A stretch of DNA of 38,071 bases from Mycobacterium arosiense ATCC BAA-1401 = DSM 45069. Lineage in GTDB: Bacteria > Actinomycetota > Actinomycetes > Mycobacteriales > Mycobacteriaceae. Under the pieces are notes generated by a model. That model had not been told where the DNA came from, ran no database searches, and was given only the letters and a program-made list of their open reading frames with translations. The stretch lies in assembly GCF_002086125.1 (NCBI RefSeq), contig NZ_MVHG01000046.1, positions 1 to 38,071 on the forward strand, given 5' to 3'. A program made the position numbers and the translations under genes. How positions within the stretch are numbered: the stretch's first letter is position 1; each line of letters begins with the position of its first letter. This document shows positions 24,636 to 32,255 of this stretch, one piece after another.

Positions 24636-26297
24636 ATGTTCACGATCGACGAGCTGGCCGCTATTCCGCTCTTTTCGACGCTAGGGGATAAAGAGCTGGA
24701 ATATCTTGCCGACGCCGTGGAGGACATCCACCTGGTCGCCGGTGAGTACGTAGGCCACGAGGGCGAAGGAAGGTCCCTGGCGATCGTGGTCGAAGGTAAG
24801 GCCGAATTGACGAAGGTGGTGAACGGAGTCGAGCGAGTGATAGGCGAGCGTCTGCCGGGCGAAGTCGGATGCGAGATTCCGATGACGCTCGGTACGCCGC
24901 TGCCCGCCAGCATGCGAGCCGTCGAGCCGTCGCGGGTACTGAAACTGACGGTCGAGGTGTATCACACGCTCGCCGCCATGGCCCCCCAGATTTCCGAAAC
25001 GGTCGGTGCCGCTGCGTTGCAGCGCATGGAGATGCTCAAAAGCGCCGCTGCGCACTCGCGCGAGCCTGCGGTATTCATAATCGGCCCGCGCGTCGACCCA
25101 GGAGTGCACGCCTGCGACATCTTTCTCCATCGCAACCAGATTCCTTTCGAACGCCTGGGCCCCGACGATCCCGCAGCGCTGGAACGCGCAGGCGTCAATC
25201 CCTCCGCCTATCCGACGGTGGTGTTTCGCGACGGCACGCGGCTGACGACGCCTACGATGCGCGCGGTTGCCAAGGCCGCTGGACTGAAAGTCGAGCCAAG
25301 CCGGACGCATTACGACTTGGTGATCGTGGGTGGCGGGCCGGCGGGTCTGACGGCGGCGGTCAACGGCGCCTCTGAGGGTCTGCAGACCGGACTGATCGAA
25401 TCCTTCGCCCCCGGCGGACAAGCCGGCACCTCAACCCGGATCGAGAATTACACCGGCTTCCCGTTCGGTGTCTCCGGTGACGACCTCGCGTCGCGGACGT
25501 TGCAGCAGGCAAAACGGTTGGGTGCCGAGATCGTGGTGACCCGTCAGGTGGTAGACATCGACCCCGCCCGTATGACCGTCACGCTGGATGGAGGCGACGT
25601 TCTCCAAACGAGGTCGATCGTGCTCGCGACGGGTGTGGCGTGGCGACGACTCTGGGTCGACTCGATCGATCGATTCGTCGGCTCCGGTGTCTACTACGGC
25701 GCGGCGCGCAGCGACGCGGGCCTGGCGCAGGGCAACGATGTGTATGTGATCGGGGCGGGTAATTCGGCCGGCCAAGCCGCCGTCTTTCTCAGCAACCACG
25801 CCCGATCGGTCACGCTCCTCGTGCGGGGCGAATCGCTCGCCGACAGCATGTCTCACTACCTCATCGAGCAGATCGCAACGAAAACGAACATCCATGTGGA
25901 GACGCGATCGGAGGTCGTCGCCGCGTACGGAGGCGAAGAACTCGAGGCGATCGAGGTGATCGATCGAAGGACGGGCATCAGCTCGCGGCGAGCCGCAAGG
26001 GTGCTCTTCGTACTCATCGGCGCCGAAGCGACGACCGATTGGCTGCCTCCGGAGATATCGCGCGACGAGCACGGATTCGTACTGACAGGGATCGACGCGA
26101 TGCAAGCGGGCCAGTGGAACGTCGATCGTGAGCCGTTCAGTCTGGAAACGACCGCCCCCGGGATTTTCGCAATCGGCGATATTCGCTCGGGATCAGTGAA
26201 GCGCGTCGCAGCATCAGTCGGCGAAGGTGGCATAGCGATCGCCCTGGTAAATCGCTATCTTCAGCTGCCCAGCCAGCCACGGCTGGCCCGCGTGTAA
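24636..26297 (+). CDS. cNMP-binding-like domain plus thioredoxin-like domain plus thioredoxin-reductase-like FAD enzyme
   Basis: A 553-residue fusion. Residues 1-120 form a cyclic-nucleotide-binding-type barrel; its phosphate cassette reads PGEVGCEIPMTLGTPLPASM, keeping Glu80 but with Leu89 where Arg normally contacts the phosphate. Residues 143-218 look thioredoxin/glutaredoxin-like (VFIIGPRVDPGVHACDIFLH) with only one Cys. From about 225 a thioredoxin-reductase-like part has VIVGGGPAGLTAAV (FAD), TRIENYTGFP and GAGNSAGQAAVFL (NADPH). The redox CxxC is replaced by YYGAARSDA near 353. GGGAGG precedes ATG 24636; a 582-nt longer frame overlaps the cyclase and is rejected. It shares a 228-bp divergent promoter with the cyclase. 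Confidence 0.9.
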   Translation: MFTIDELAAIPLFSTLGDKELEYLADAVEDIHLVAGEYVGHEGEGRSLAIVVEGKAELTKVVNGVERVIGERLPGEVGCEIPMTLGTPLPASMRAVEPSRVLKLTVEVYHTLAAMAPQISETVGAAALQRMEMLKSAAAHSREPAVFIIGPRVDPGVHACDIFLHRNQIPFERLGPDDPAALERAGVNPSAYPTVVFRDGTRLTTPTMRAVAKAAGLKVEPSRTHYDLVIVGGGPAGLTAAVNGASEGLQTGLIESFAPGGQAGTSTRIENYTGFPFGVSGDDLASRTLQQAKRLGAEIVVTRQVVDIDPARMTVTLDGGDVLQTRSIVLATGVAWRRLWVDSIDRFVGSGVYYGAARSDAGLAQGNDVYVIGAGNSAGQAAVFLSNHARSVTLLVRGESLADSMSHYLIEQIATKTNIHVETRSEVVAAYGGEELEAIEVIDRRTGISSRRAARVLFVLIGAEATTDWLPPEISRDEHGFVLTGIDAMQAGQWNVDREPFSLETTAPGIFAIGDIRSGSVKRVAASVGEGGIAIALVNRYLQLPSQPRLARV

Positions 26298-26349
26298 TCG
26301 GCTCGGCGATCCATGGTCGCACCTGTGCGCCGTTGGTGGCGCAAACCGC

Positions 26350-26362
26350 TACCGTGCCTTTC
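26350..26362 (+). promoter_or_regulatory. Possible leaderless promoter of the VOC-kinase-MurQ operon
   Basis: TACCGT at 26350-26355 followed by 7 nt and then ATG 26363. No Shine-Dalgarno is seen. The layout suits a leaderless transcript. Confidence 0.4.
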
Positions 26363-26731
26363 ATGCGCCGTGTGGACTACGTCATTCACTACGTCGAGTC
26401 GCTGCGCCCGTCGGTGGCGTTTTACCGCGACGTGATCGGGCTGCGGGTGCGGATCGAGGGCGACGGCTACGTCGAGTTCGAAATGGAGAACACGAAGTTC
26501 TCGCTTTTCGAGCGTTCGAAGCTGCAGGAACTCATCGGTCGCGAAGGCGGCAACCCGCCCTGCGGAGAGATCGGCTTCCTGATCGACGACGTCGATGCGG
26601 AGGCGGAACGCTTGCGCGAACTCGGTGTCGCGATCCTCAGCGGCCCGGTGGATCGACCATGGCACGAGCGGACGTTGCACATCGCCGACCCGGACGGCAA
26701 CGTCATCGAGTTCGCGCAGAAGTTGCGGTGA
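26363..26731 (+). CDS. VOC/glyoxalase-fold protein
   Basis: A 122-residue vicinal oxygen chelate protein: MRRVDYVIHYVESLRPSVAF, FYRDVIGLRVRIEGDGYVEF, then LHIADPDGNVIEFAQKLR, the paired beta-alpha-beta-beta-beta units and final Glu. An upstream in-frame start at 26333 is less likely, since MRRVDYV is the usual N-terminus. Its stop overlaps the GTG of the kinase-MurQ gene (GTGA), so translation is coupled. Its link to sugar salvage is unexplained; VOC proteins can be isomerases, dioxygenases or resistance proteins. Confidence 0.85.
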   Translation: MRRVDYVIHYVESLRPSVAFYRDVIGLRVRIEGDGYVEFEMENTKFSLFERSKLQELIGREGGNPPCGEIGFLIDDVDAEAERLRELGVAILSGPVDRPWHERTLHIADPDGNVIEFAQKLR

Positions 26732-28437
26732 TTCTCGCCGTCGACCTCGGTAAGACGTCCTGCCGGGCCGCGGCGGGCGGCCGGAGGGCCCGGGGCGCGG
26801 GCGCGCCGGGGCTCGCGGCGCCCGGCGGCGTGCGGACCGCGGAGGTGGCCATCCTGACCGTCGCCCGCGACCTCGGGCCGTTCGACGAGGCGATCGTGGG
26901 CGCCGCCGGTGCGCTGGCGGCGCCGGGCGCTGCGCGCGCGCTGGCCGACGCGCTGCTGAACTCGCTTCGAGCCCACCGGGTCACGGTGACCAGCGACGCC
27001 GTGATCGCGCACGCGGGAGCGCTGAACGGACAGGCGGGCGTCGTGCTGCTCGTGGGCACCGGCGTGGTGGCGCTGGCGATCGACGCGAACGGCGCGCTGC
27101 GCACCGCCGATGGTTGGGGGCCCTGGCTGGGCGACGAGGGCGGCGGCGCATGGATCGGAGCCGCCGGGCTGCGCGCGGCGCTGCGCGCCCACGACGGGCG
27201 CGGTCCGTCCACCACACTGCTCGACGCCGCCCGCGCCCGCTTCGGCGCGCCGGAAACCTGGCCCGCGCAGCTATCCTGCGCCGCCGCGGTGGCGTCGTTC
27301 GCGCCCGATGTCCTGGCGGCGGAGGACGACGCCGCGGCGCTGCAGATCGTCGGCGCCGCCGCCGAGGCACTGGCCGCGACCGCCCGCGCGGCCGGGAATG
27401 GCCCGGTGACGATGGTCGGCGGACTGGCGGGAGTCCAGGCGCTGCGCGCCCGGCTCGACCTGATCCCCGCGTCCGGTGACGCGCTCGACGGAGCGCTGCG
27501 GCTTGCGGCGATCCACGAGCCGTATCTGATTCGCGCGCAGGCGGATACGAAAGTCCTTGTCCCGCACCGGCTCGATGCGCTCGCCACCGAGGCGGTGCGA
27601 CCCAACCTTGACGACCTCGACGCGCGGCCCATCGCCGAGATCGTCGCGCTGCTCGTCGCCGCCGAGGCCGAAGCACACGGCGCGGTGGCCGCGGAGGTGC
27701 CGCGGATTGCGGCGGCCGCAGAGGCGATCGCCGCGCGGCTGCAGCGCGGAGGCCGCCTGATCTACGCCGGTGCCGGGACACCCGGTCGGCTCGGGGTGCT
27801 CGACGCGGCCGAGTGCGGGCCGACGTTCGACACCGACCTGGTGCGCGGCGTGATCGCCGGCGGGCCAACGGCTTTGACCGAGGCGATCGAGGGCGCGGAG
27901 GATGCGTTCGATCCCGCCGATCTCGCGGACCTGACCGCCGCCGACGCGCTCGTCGGGATCACGGCGTCCGGCCGCACGCCGTACGTGATCGGGGCACTCG
28001 AGCACGCCCGCGCCGCGGGTGCGTTGACCGTCGCGATAGTCAACAACCCGAGAAGCGAAGCGTCCGCCGACCTGGTGATCGAGCTGCTGACCGGGCCCGA
28101 GGTGCTGGCCGGCTCGACGCGGCTCGCCGCCGGGACGGCGCAGAAGGTGGTGCTCAATGCGCTTTCGACGAGCGTGATGATCGCGCTCGGCAAGGCTTAC
28201 GGGCCGCGGATGGTCGATGTGCGCGCGACGAATGCGAAGGTGCGTCGCCGCGCGGTGCGGATCGTCCGCGACGCGGCCGGCGTTGACGAACAGACCGCGG
28301 CCACCGCGCTCGCCGCCGCGGACGGTCACGCCAAGACCGCGATCGTCGCCCTGCTCGCGGGCGTCGACGCGGCCGAGGCCGCCGCCCGGCTCGACCGGGC
28401 GCGCGGGCGCGTGCGGGACGCCCTGAGATCTGAATGA
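26728..28437 (+). CDS. murQ: BadF-type amino-sugar kinase fused to MurQ N-acetylmuramate-6-phosphate etherase
   Basis: A 569-residue bifunctional protein. Residues 1-270 are a BadF/BadG/N-acetylglucosamine-kinase-type ATPase (ILAVDLGKTSCRAA, VVLLVGTGVVALAID, GWGPWLGDEGGGAWIGAAG). From about 275 it is MurQ: DALATEAVRPNLDDLDAR, then GAGTPGRLGVLDAAECGPTF and GITASGRTPYVIGAL (SIS sugar-phosphate domain). The pair should phosphorylate MurNAc (or GlcNAc) and then remove the lactyl ether to give GlcNAc-6-P, one-protein salvage. Canonical MurQ has TSGRLGVLDASECPPTF; here TPG and CGPTF differ slightly. Ala/Gly-heavy composition with almost exclusive G/C third bases stands out from flanking genes, hinting at transfer. 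The GTG start overlaps the VOC stop. Confidence 0.92.
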   Translation: MILAVDLGKTSCRAAAGGRRARGAGAPGLAAPGGVRTAEVAILTVARDLGPFDEAIVGAAGALAAPGAARALADALLNSLRAHRVTVTSDAVIAHAGALNGQAGVVLLVGTGVVALAIDANGALRTADGWGPWLGDEGGGAWIGAAGLRAALRAHDGRGPSTTLLDAARARFGAPETWPAQLSCAAAVASFAPDVLAAEDDAAALQIVGAAAEALAATARAAGNGPVTMVGGLAGVQALRARLDLIPASGDALDGALRLAAIHEPYLIRAQADTKVLVPHRLDALATEAVRPNLDDLDARPIAEIVALLVAAEAEAHGAVAAEVPRIAAAAEAIAARLQRGGRLIYAGAGTPGRLGVLDAAECGPTFDTDLVRGVIAGGPTALTEAIEGAEDAFDPADLADLTAADALVGITASGRTPYVIGALEHARAAGALTVAIVNNPRSEASADLVIELLTGPEVLAGSTRLAAGTAQKVVLNALSTSVMIALGKAYGPRMVDVRATNAKVRRRAVRIVRDAAGVDEQTAATALAAADGHAKTAIVALLAGVDAAEAAARLDRARGRVRDALRSE

Positions 28438-28470
28438 AGTAGTCCCGCGGGCCGACGGCACGCCCGTATC

Positions 28471-29208
28471 GTGAGGATCGTGTGTGAGTCAGCCTGCGGC
28501 CCGCCAGCCCTCAGCCGCCGCCAGCTGCTAGCGCTCGCCGGCGGCGTCGGGGCGGCGTCCCGGTTCGGCGGCCCGCCGCCGCCGCCGACATTGACAACCA
28601 GTGTGCACCTGACCGCCACGTCCTCGGCCTTTTTGCTGTGCCGGGACGCCTGGGGCGCCCGACCGGCCCGCTCCGGGGGAAGGCGCCACACCATCACCCG
28701 GATGACGCTGCACCACGAGGCCGTCGCCCTCGGCGAAAACCGTAACGCCCCAAACCATCTCCGCCAGGATCAGCGATACCACCAGGATCAGCACGGATGG
28801 ATCGACATCGCCTATCACGTCGGCGTCGATCGCAATGGCAACATCTACGAACTGCGGAGCACCGAGATCGCGGGCGACACCGCGACGGACTACGACACGA
28901 CCGGTCATTTCCTGGTCCTCTGCGAAGGAGACTTCGACCGGGAGGCTGTGCCGGAGGCCCAGCTTCAGGGAGCAGCGCGCGCATTCGCATGGGCCGCCCA
29001 GAACTTTCACATCTCGGCCGACACCCTGGCGGGCCATCGCGACCTGGCCCCAACGTCGTGCCCGGGTCACAACCTGTACGCCCACCTTTCCTCGGGCGAC
29101 CTCAAGCGCCGCATCGACGACCTCCTCGGCGCGGGCGGTGTCGATCTCCAGCGCTTCTGCGGCCCCGACGCGGCCGCACGAGTCGCGTCCATCGAGGCCG
29201 GCAACTGA
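28471..29208 (+). CDS. Exported PGRP-type N-acetylmuramoyl-L-alanine amidase
   Basis: A 245-residue secreted amidase of the peptidoglycan-recognition/type-2 amidase fold. The N-terminus has SRRQLLALAGGVGAASRF, a twin-arginine signal. Zn ligands are visible: His in MTLHHEAVAL, His in GHRDLAPTSCPGH and Cys of TSCPG; YHVGVDRNGNIYELR and GHFLVLCEGDFD are fold-typical. It should cut the MurNAc-L-Ala bond, providing MurNAc sugars to the kinase-MurQ enzyme encoded just upstream (33 nt gap). Start GTG 28471; a second in-frame GTG at 28480 is possible. Tail after the domain is unusual (about 30 residues). Confidence 0.9.
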   Translation: MRIVCESACGPPALSRRQLLALAGGVGAASRFGGPPPPPTLTTSVHLTATSSAFLLCRDAWGARPARSGGRRHTITRMTLHHEAVALGENRNAPNHLRQDQRYHQDQHGWIDIAYHVGVDRNGNIYELRSTEIAGDTATDYDTTGHFLVLCEGDFDREAVPEAQLQGAARAFAWAAQNFHISADTLAGHRDLAPTSCPGHNLYAHLSSGDLKRRIDDLLGAGGVDLQRFCGPDAAARVASIEAGN

Positions 29209-29258
29209 CCGGCGCCCCCCGGCGTACATCGTCGAGCTCATCGGCTGCTGGTCAGTTG
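29202..29258. repeat. Inverted repeat spanning both stop codons of convergent genes
   Basis: CAACTGACC at 29202-29210 and GGTCAGTTG at 29250-29258 are perfect 9-bp reverse complements with a 39-nt loop. Each arm covers or touches one of the two stop codons. It may act as a weak bidirectional terminator; the loop is longer than usual. Confidence 0.35.
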
Positions 29259-29656
29259 GTGACGCGCAGGCCCTTTCGCGCCTCGAGCTCCTCCTCGGCG
29301 ACCTGCTCGAGCATCGGCTGCCCGGGCACGCACAACAAGGTAAGGACGAAGCTGCACGGAATGTCGGTGCGGTTATTGGCGTCCCGATAGTGGATCACGT
29401 CGCCGCCCGGTCCCCAGAACGCGTCTCCGGCGCGCAGGACGCGTGGCGGCTCACCCTCGATCTCGAACAACATCTCACCGCCGATCATGTAACCGAACCC
29501 CGGACCGCCAGGAAGGCGGTGCGGTGGGTAACCCGGGGCGCCCGGTGGATGGTTGATGAGAACCGTCATCACATGGGCATCGTCGGGAATCACCGGTGAC
29601 AGTACTTCCTGCAACACGGTCATTGTCGAGTTCGATTCGGTGATATTCTGCGACAT
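29252..29656 (-). CDS. Cupin-domain protein (operon gene 4)
   Basis: A 134-residue single cupin barrel: HPPGAPGYPPHRLPGGPGFG (first His cluster), MIGGEMLFEIEGEPP, AGDAFWGPGGDVIHYRDANN (second His region). Metal ligands are likely His, Glu and His but not canonical. Preceded by a Shine-Dalgarno-like AGAGGG. Last gene of the minus-strand SDR-cupin-NmrA-cupin operon (18 nt from the upstream gene). Substrate unknown. Confidence 0.85.
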   Translation of the reverse strand: MSQNITESNSTMTVLQEVLSPVIPDDAHVMTVLINHPPGAPGYPPHRLPGGPGFGYMIGGEMLFEIEGEPPRVLRAGDAFWGPGGDVIHYRDANNRTDIPCSFVLTLLCVPGQPMLEQVAEEELEARKGLRVTN

Positions 29657-29674
29657 TCGTTGTCCCTCTTATGG

Positions 29675-30439
29675 TTACGAAGCGGACGAGCGATCCGAGC
29701 GGGCGTCGATCCAGTCGGAATATCGAGTAGTGAAGATGGTGGCGTCCTCGTCGGGCGCGAGGGTGTGATCGTCGATCACCGCACCGAAGTACGGCGCCCG
29801 TGCGTCCGTCACGACCCGACGATGATCGCCCACCGCGGCAAGGCCGACGCGGACAAAGTCGTCCATGCCCATCGCCTCAGGTCCGGCGATCTCCATCACT
29901 GCGTTGCTGGGGCGACCGACGGCCGCGCGGGCCACGGCCGTGGCGACATCGTCGGCGGCAATGGGACGGAACAACGCGTGTGGCAGCCTGACAATGTCTC
30001 CATCCGTTGCGGAATCGGCTAGGGCAACGGCGAATTCGTAGAACGGAGTCGCTCGCACGATCGAATAAGGCCGGCCCGAATCCTTGATCAGGTTTTCCTG
30101 AGCTGCTTTCGCGGTGTTGTAGCCGCTGTCCGGCATCGATTGCGCCCCCACAACCGACAACGCGACATGGTGTCTGACCCCGGCTTCCTGTTCAGCAGAA
30201 AGAAGATTCGCGGTCGTGGTCCTGAAGAAGTGCATCACCGGCTCGTCGTCGAACAATGGTGAATCGGCGACATCGATCAGGACCTCAGCAGCGGCGAGGG
30301 CGTCGGCGAGGCCCGCACCGGTGAGTGAATCGACACCTGATCGGCGTGAGGCGGCGATCACGTCGTGCCCCTGGGCGCTGAGTTTGGACGCGACTTTCGA
30401 GCCGATAAGCCCACGTCCGCCAATGACTACGATATTCAC
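29675..30439 (-). CDS. NmrA/SDR-like NAD(P)-binding protein (operon gene 3)
   Basis: A 254-residue atypical short-chain dehydrogenase: NIVVIGGRGLIGSKVASKLS has the GGxGxxG nucleotide site, ALSVVGAQSMPDSGYNTAKA holds the Tyr-x-x-x-Lys-like YNTAK, and GRPYSIVRATPFYEFA is typical of NmrA-type proteins. GTG 30439 is chosen: AAAGGG precedes it and the strand would start right at the nucleotide fold; the longer frame overlaps the upstream cupin. Possible redox-sensing regulator or reductase; role unknown. Confidence 0.85.
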   Translation of the reverse strand: MNIVVIGGRGLIGSKVASKLSAQGHDVIAASRRSGVDSLTGAGLADALAAAEVLIDVADSPLFDDEPVMHFFRTTTANLLSAEQEAGVRHHVALSVVGAQSMPDSGYNTAKAAQENLIKDSGRPYSIVRATPFYEFAVALADSATDGDIVRLPHALFRPIAADDVATAVARAAVGRPSNAVMEIAGPEAMGMDDFVRVGLAAVGDHRRVVTDARAPYFGAVIDDHTLAPDEDATIFTTRYSDWIDARSDRSSAS

Positions 30440-30450
30440 GACGAACCCTT

Positions 30451-30981
30451 TCAAACGATTTCGCCGGGGAACTTCAAGCCAAAACGCTTGCACAACTCGG
30501 GGATGCTGTCGACGTCCATCTCCAGTTCGTACCGCGCACAGAGTTCATCGAGGTTATCCGTCGATATCTGGTCCACACCGCCGAGGTCGGCAAGCTCGTC
30601 GAAGAACTGCTCAAACCCTGCGGGGGAAATGATCTCAAGGATGCGCGCGGGTTCATCGCCCGCGTTCCAAAAGGTATGCCATTGGCCCCGTGGCTTGAAA
30701 ATGAAATCGCCAGGTCCGCCGTAGAGCACCTCGTCGCCAAGCAAAGCGCCTACCCGACCCTCGATGATCCAGCCGTACTCATCTTCGTTGTGGTGGCGAT
30801 GCAGCGCTGAGGCGAGCGCTCGGGGTGACATCGGATGCTCGAGGACGGAGAAGCGTCCTTCCGCCTGAGCCTTATCGACGATGTGGCGGACACCGACCGT
30901 CCCAAGGAACACGGACTTGCCTTCGGTGCGCCCGACGGACTTAGCTGGCGGGCCGCCCGGCCGCAAGATGTCCTGAGTCAC
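30451..30981 (-). CDS. Cupin-domain protein (operon gene 2)
   Basis: A 176-residue cupin: ALHRHHNEDEYGWIIEGRVG is the first metal motif (His-His-Glu), and PGDFIFKPRGQWHTFWNAGD the second (His). These four residues form a full cupin metal site, unlike the fourth-gene cupin. The C-terminal 50 residues (DELCARYELEMDVDSIPELC) look helical and regulatory. GAGGAG lies just upstream of ATG 30981. 17 nt after SDR. Confidence 0.88.
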   Translation of the reverse strand: MTQDILRPGGPPAKSVGRTEGKSVFLGTVGVRHIVDKAQAEGRFSVLEHPMSPRALASALHRHHNEDEYGWIIEGRVGALLGDEVLYGGPGDFIFKPRGQWHTFWNAGDEPARILEIISPAGFEQFFDELADLGGVDQISTDNLDELCARYELEMDVDSIPELCKRFGLKFPGEIV

Positions 30982-30998
30982 CGCGCTCCTCCGTCAGG

Positions 30999-31769
30999 TC
31001 AGTTGCGGCCGGCCATGAAGCCGCCGTCGACGTTGAGAATCGCGCCGGTGACCCAGCTGGCCTCATCAGAGAGCAGATAGGTGACGGCGTTGGCCACGTC
31101 GGCTGGGGCGCCGACTCGTCCCAAGGGATGAAGCGGTGCGAAAGTGTCAAGCGTGGCGTCGATCTCGTCCACCGGTAACCACCGCTCGAGAGCGGGGGTC
31201 TTGACGGCTGCCGGTGCCACCGCGTTGACCCGAATCTGATGCTCGGCAAGCTCGATGGCCAGGTTGTGGGTGAGCGCATGCAGCCCGGCTTTTTGCATCG
31301 AGTGCCCACACGATGGGGTCCGACCGATGGCCTGATGTGCCCACATGCTGCCGATGTTGACGATGGAGCCGCCCTCCCCGCGGGCGATCATGCCCTCAAC
31401 GACGGTCTGCGTCAGGAAGAAGAGGGCATAGTTGAGCTCCATGAACGAGTCGTAGAACTGCTCGTCGTACTCGAGAAACGGCTTGGGGTCGAAGATTCCG
31501 GCCGAGTTGACCAACAGTGTTGCATCGCCGTGTTGCTCGGAAAGCGCGCGCTGCACATCGGCGATAGTGGCGCGATTCGTCAGCTCGGCGGCGATGCCCC
31601 AGGCTTCGCCCTGCCGGCTCGTCAGATCAGCAACGGTGTCGTCGACACGCGCTTTCAAGCGCCCGACGATAACCGCGCTGCCGCCGTGACCGACGAGGTC
31701 GATTGCGACCTGGCGGCCGATGCCGGCACTGCCCCCGACAACAACCACCTTCTTGCCCTCAAAATGCAT
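30999..31769 (-). CDS. SDR oxidoreductase with catalytic Tyr replaced by His (operon gene 1)
   Basis: A 256-residue classical short-chain dehydrogenase: VVVVGGSAGIGRQVAIDLVG (cofactor), LLVNSAGIF (NNAG equivalent), Ser141 in VNIGSMWAHQ and the C-terminal VTGAILNVDGGFMAG. At the YxxxK position the codons read CAC TCG ATG CAA AAA (H156-S-M-Q-K160), so the general-acid Tyr is His while Lys160 remains. Shine-Dalgarno GGAAGGGAG precedes ATG 31769. A 15-bp perfect palindrome 24 nt upstream probably controls the operon. Confidence 0.9.
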   Translation of the reverse strand: MHFEGKKVVVVGGSAGIGRQVAIDLVGHGGSAVIVGRLKARVDDTVADLTSRQGEAWGIAAELTNRATIADVQRALSEQHGDATLLVNSAGIFDPKPFLEYDEQFYDSFMELNYALFFLTQTVVEGMIARGEGGSIVNIGSMWAHQAIGRTPSCGHSMQKAGLHALTHNLAIELAEHQIRVNAVAPAAVKTPALERWLPVDEIDATLDTFAPLHPLGRVGAPADVANAVTYLLSDEASWVTGAILNVDGGFMAGRN

Positions 31770-31792
31770 ATTCGGGCTCCCTTCCGCCGTTA

Positions 31793-31807
31793 GCTAGGCC
31801 GCCTAGC
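31793..31807. promoter_or_regulatory. Perfect 15-bp palindromic operator of the SDR operon
   Basis: GCTAGGC at 31793-31799 and GCCTAGC at 31801-31807 are exact reverse complements around a single centre base. It lies 24 nt upstream of the SDR ATG and is the right size for a MarR- or TetR-type repressor, but no regulator gene is adjacent. Confidence 0.6.
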
Positions 31808-31991
31808 AAAACGGGATGACGATGCCGCGCGGTCCTGGTCGTACCGAGATTGCAGCCAGGCGGGGTGAGAAGTCATCACCCTGACCGTCTATTCACCCGG
31901 GTGACTAATGCGCCGCCGGGATGCCAAACCGGCGGCGCATAGAGCGTCCGCCCGCGATGCGAAAACAGCTTCTATTCAGGGCAATGGCGCG

Positions 31992-32004
31992 TATTCTGAG
32001 CGGT
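31992..32004 (+). promoter_or_regulatory. Leaderless promoter of the Cys-rich small protein
   Basis: TATTCT at 31992-31997 followed by 7 nt and ATG 32005. No Shine-Dalgarno precedes the ATG, so a leaderless transcript is likely. Confidence 0.5.
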
Positions 32005-32223
32005 ATGGTCAAGACCAAGACCAGGGTCTGCGTGCATTGCGGCCACTCGTTCGATCCGAACGAGCGACCGCGGGACCTGTCCGACCCGGACTGGCTTCCG
32101 GCCGCGTCAATTTATTGTTCGCACGATTGTAGTGACCGGTTCCATTGCGAAATGGGGCATTGCTGCTCGGCCCATGCGAAGGAGAAGGGTCAGCGCGAGG
32201 CCTTCAGGGCGGCGCGGCGCTAA
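32005..32223 (+). CDS. Small Cys-rich zinc-ribbon-like protein
   Basis: A 72-residue protein with seven Cys: CVHC at 9-12, C38 and C42 (IYCSHDC), C48, and C53-C54 (GHCC), plus HCG and HAKEK. The first CxxC and C38/C42 probably make a zinc ribbon; the distal GHCCSAH could hold another metal. The family is not recognised. The start follows a leaderless -10; an in-frame ATG at 31984 would lie upstream of the transcription start predicted. Converges on MmpL. Confidence 0.75.
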   Translation: MVKTKTRVCVHCGHSFDPNERPRDLSDPDWLPAASIYCSHDCSDRFHCEMGHCCSAHAKEKGQREAFRAARR

Positions 32224-32255
32224 ACAAAGACCGATCGCCGCGTGCCGTGCGGATG

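Noticed and set aside
27271..28461. 396-residue frame antisense to kinase-MurQ
   Set aside because: Shadow of GC-rich coding sequence; Arg/Gly-rich with no signature.
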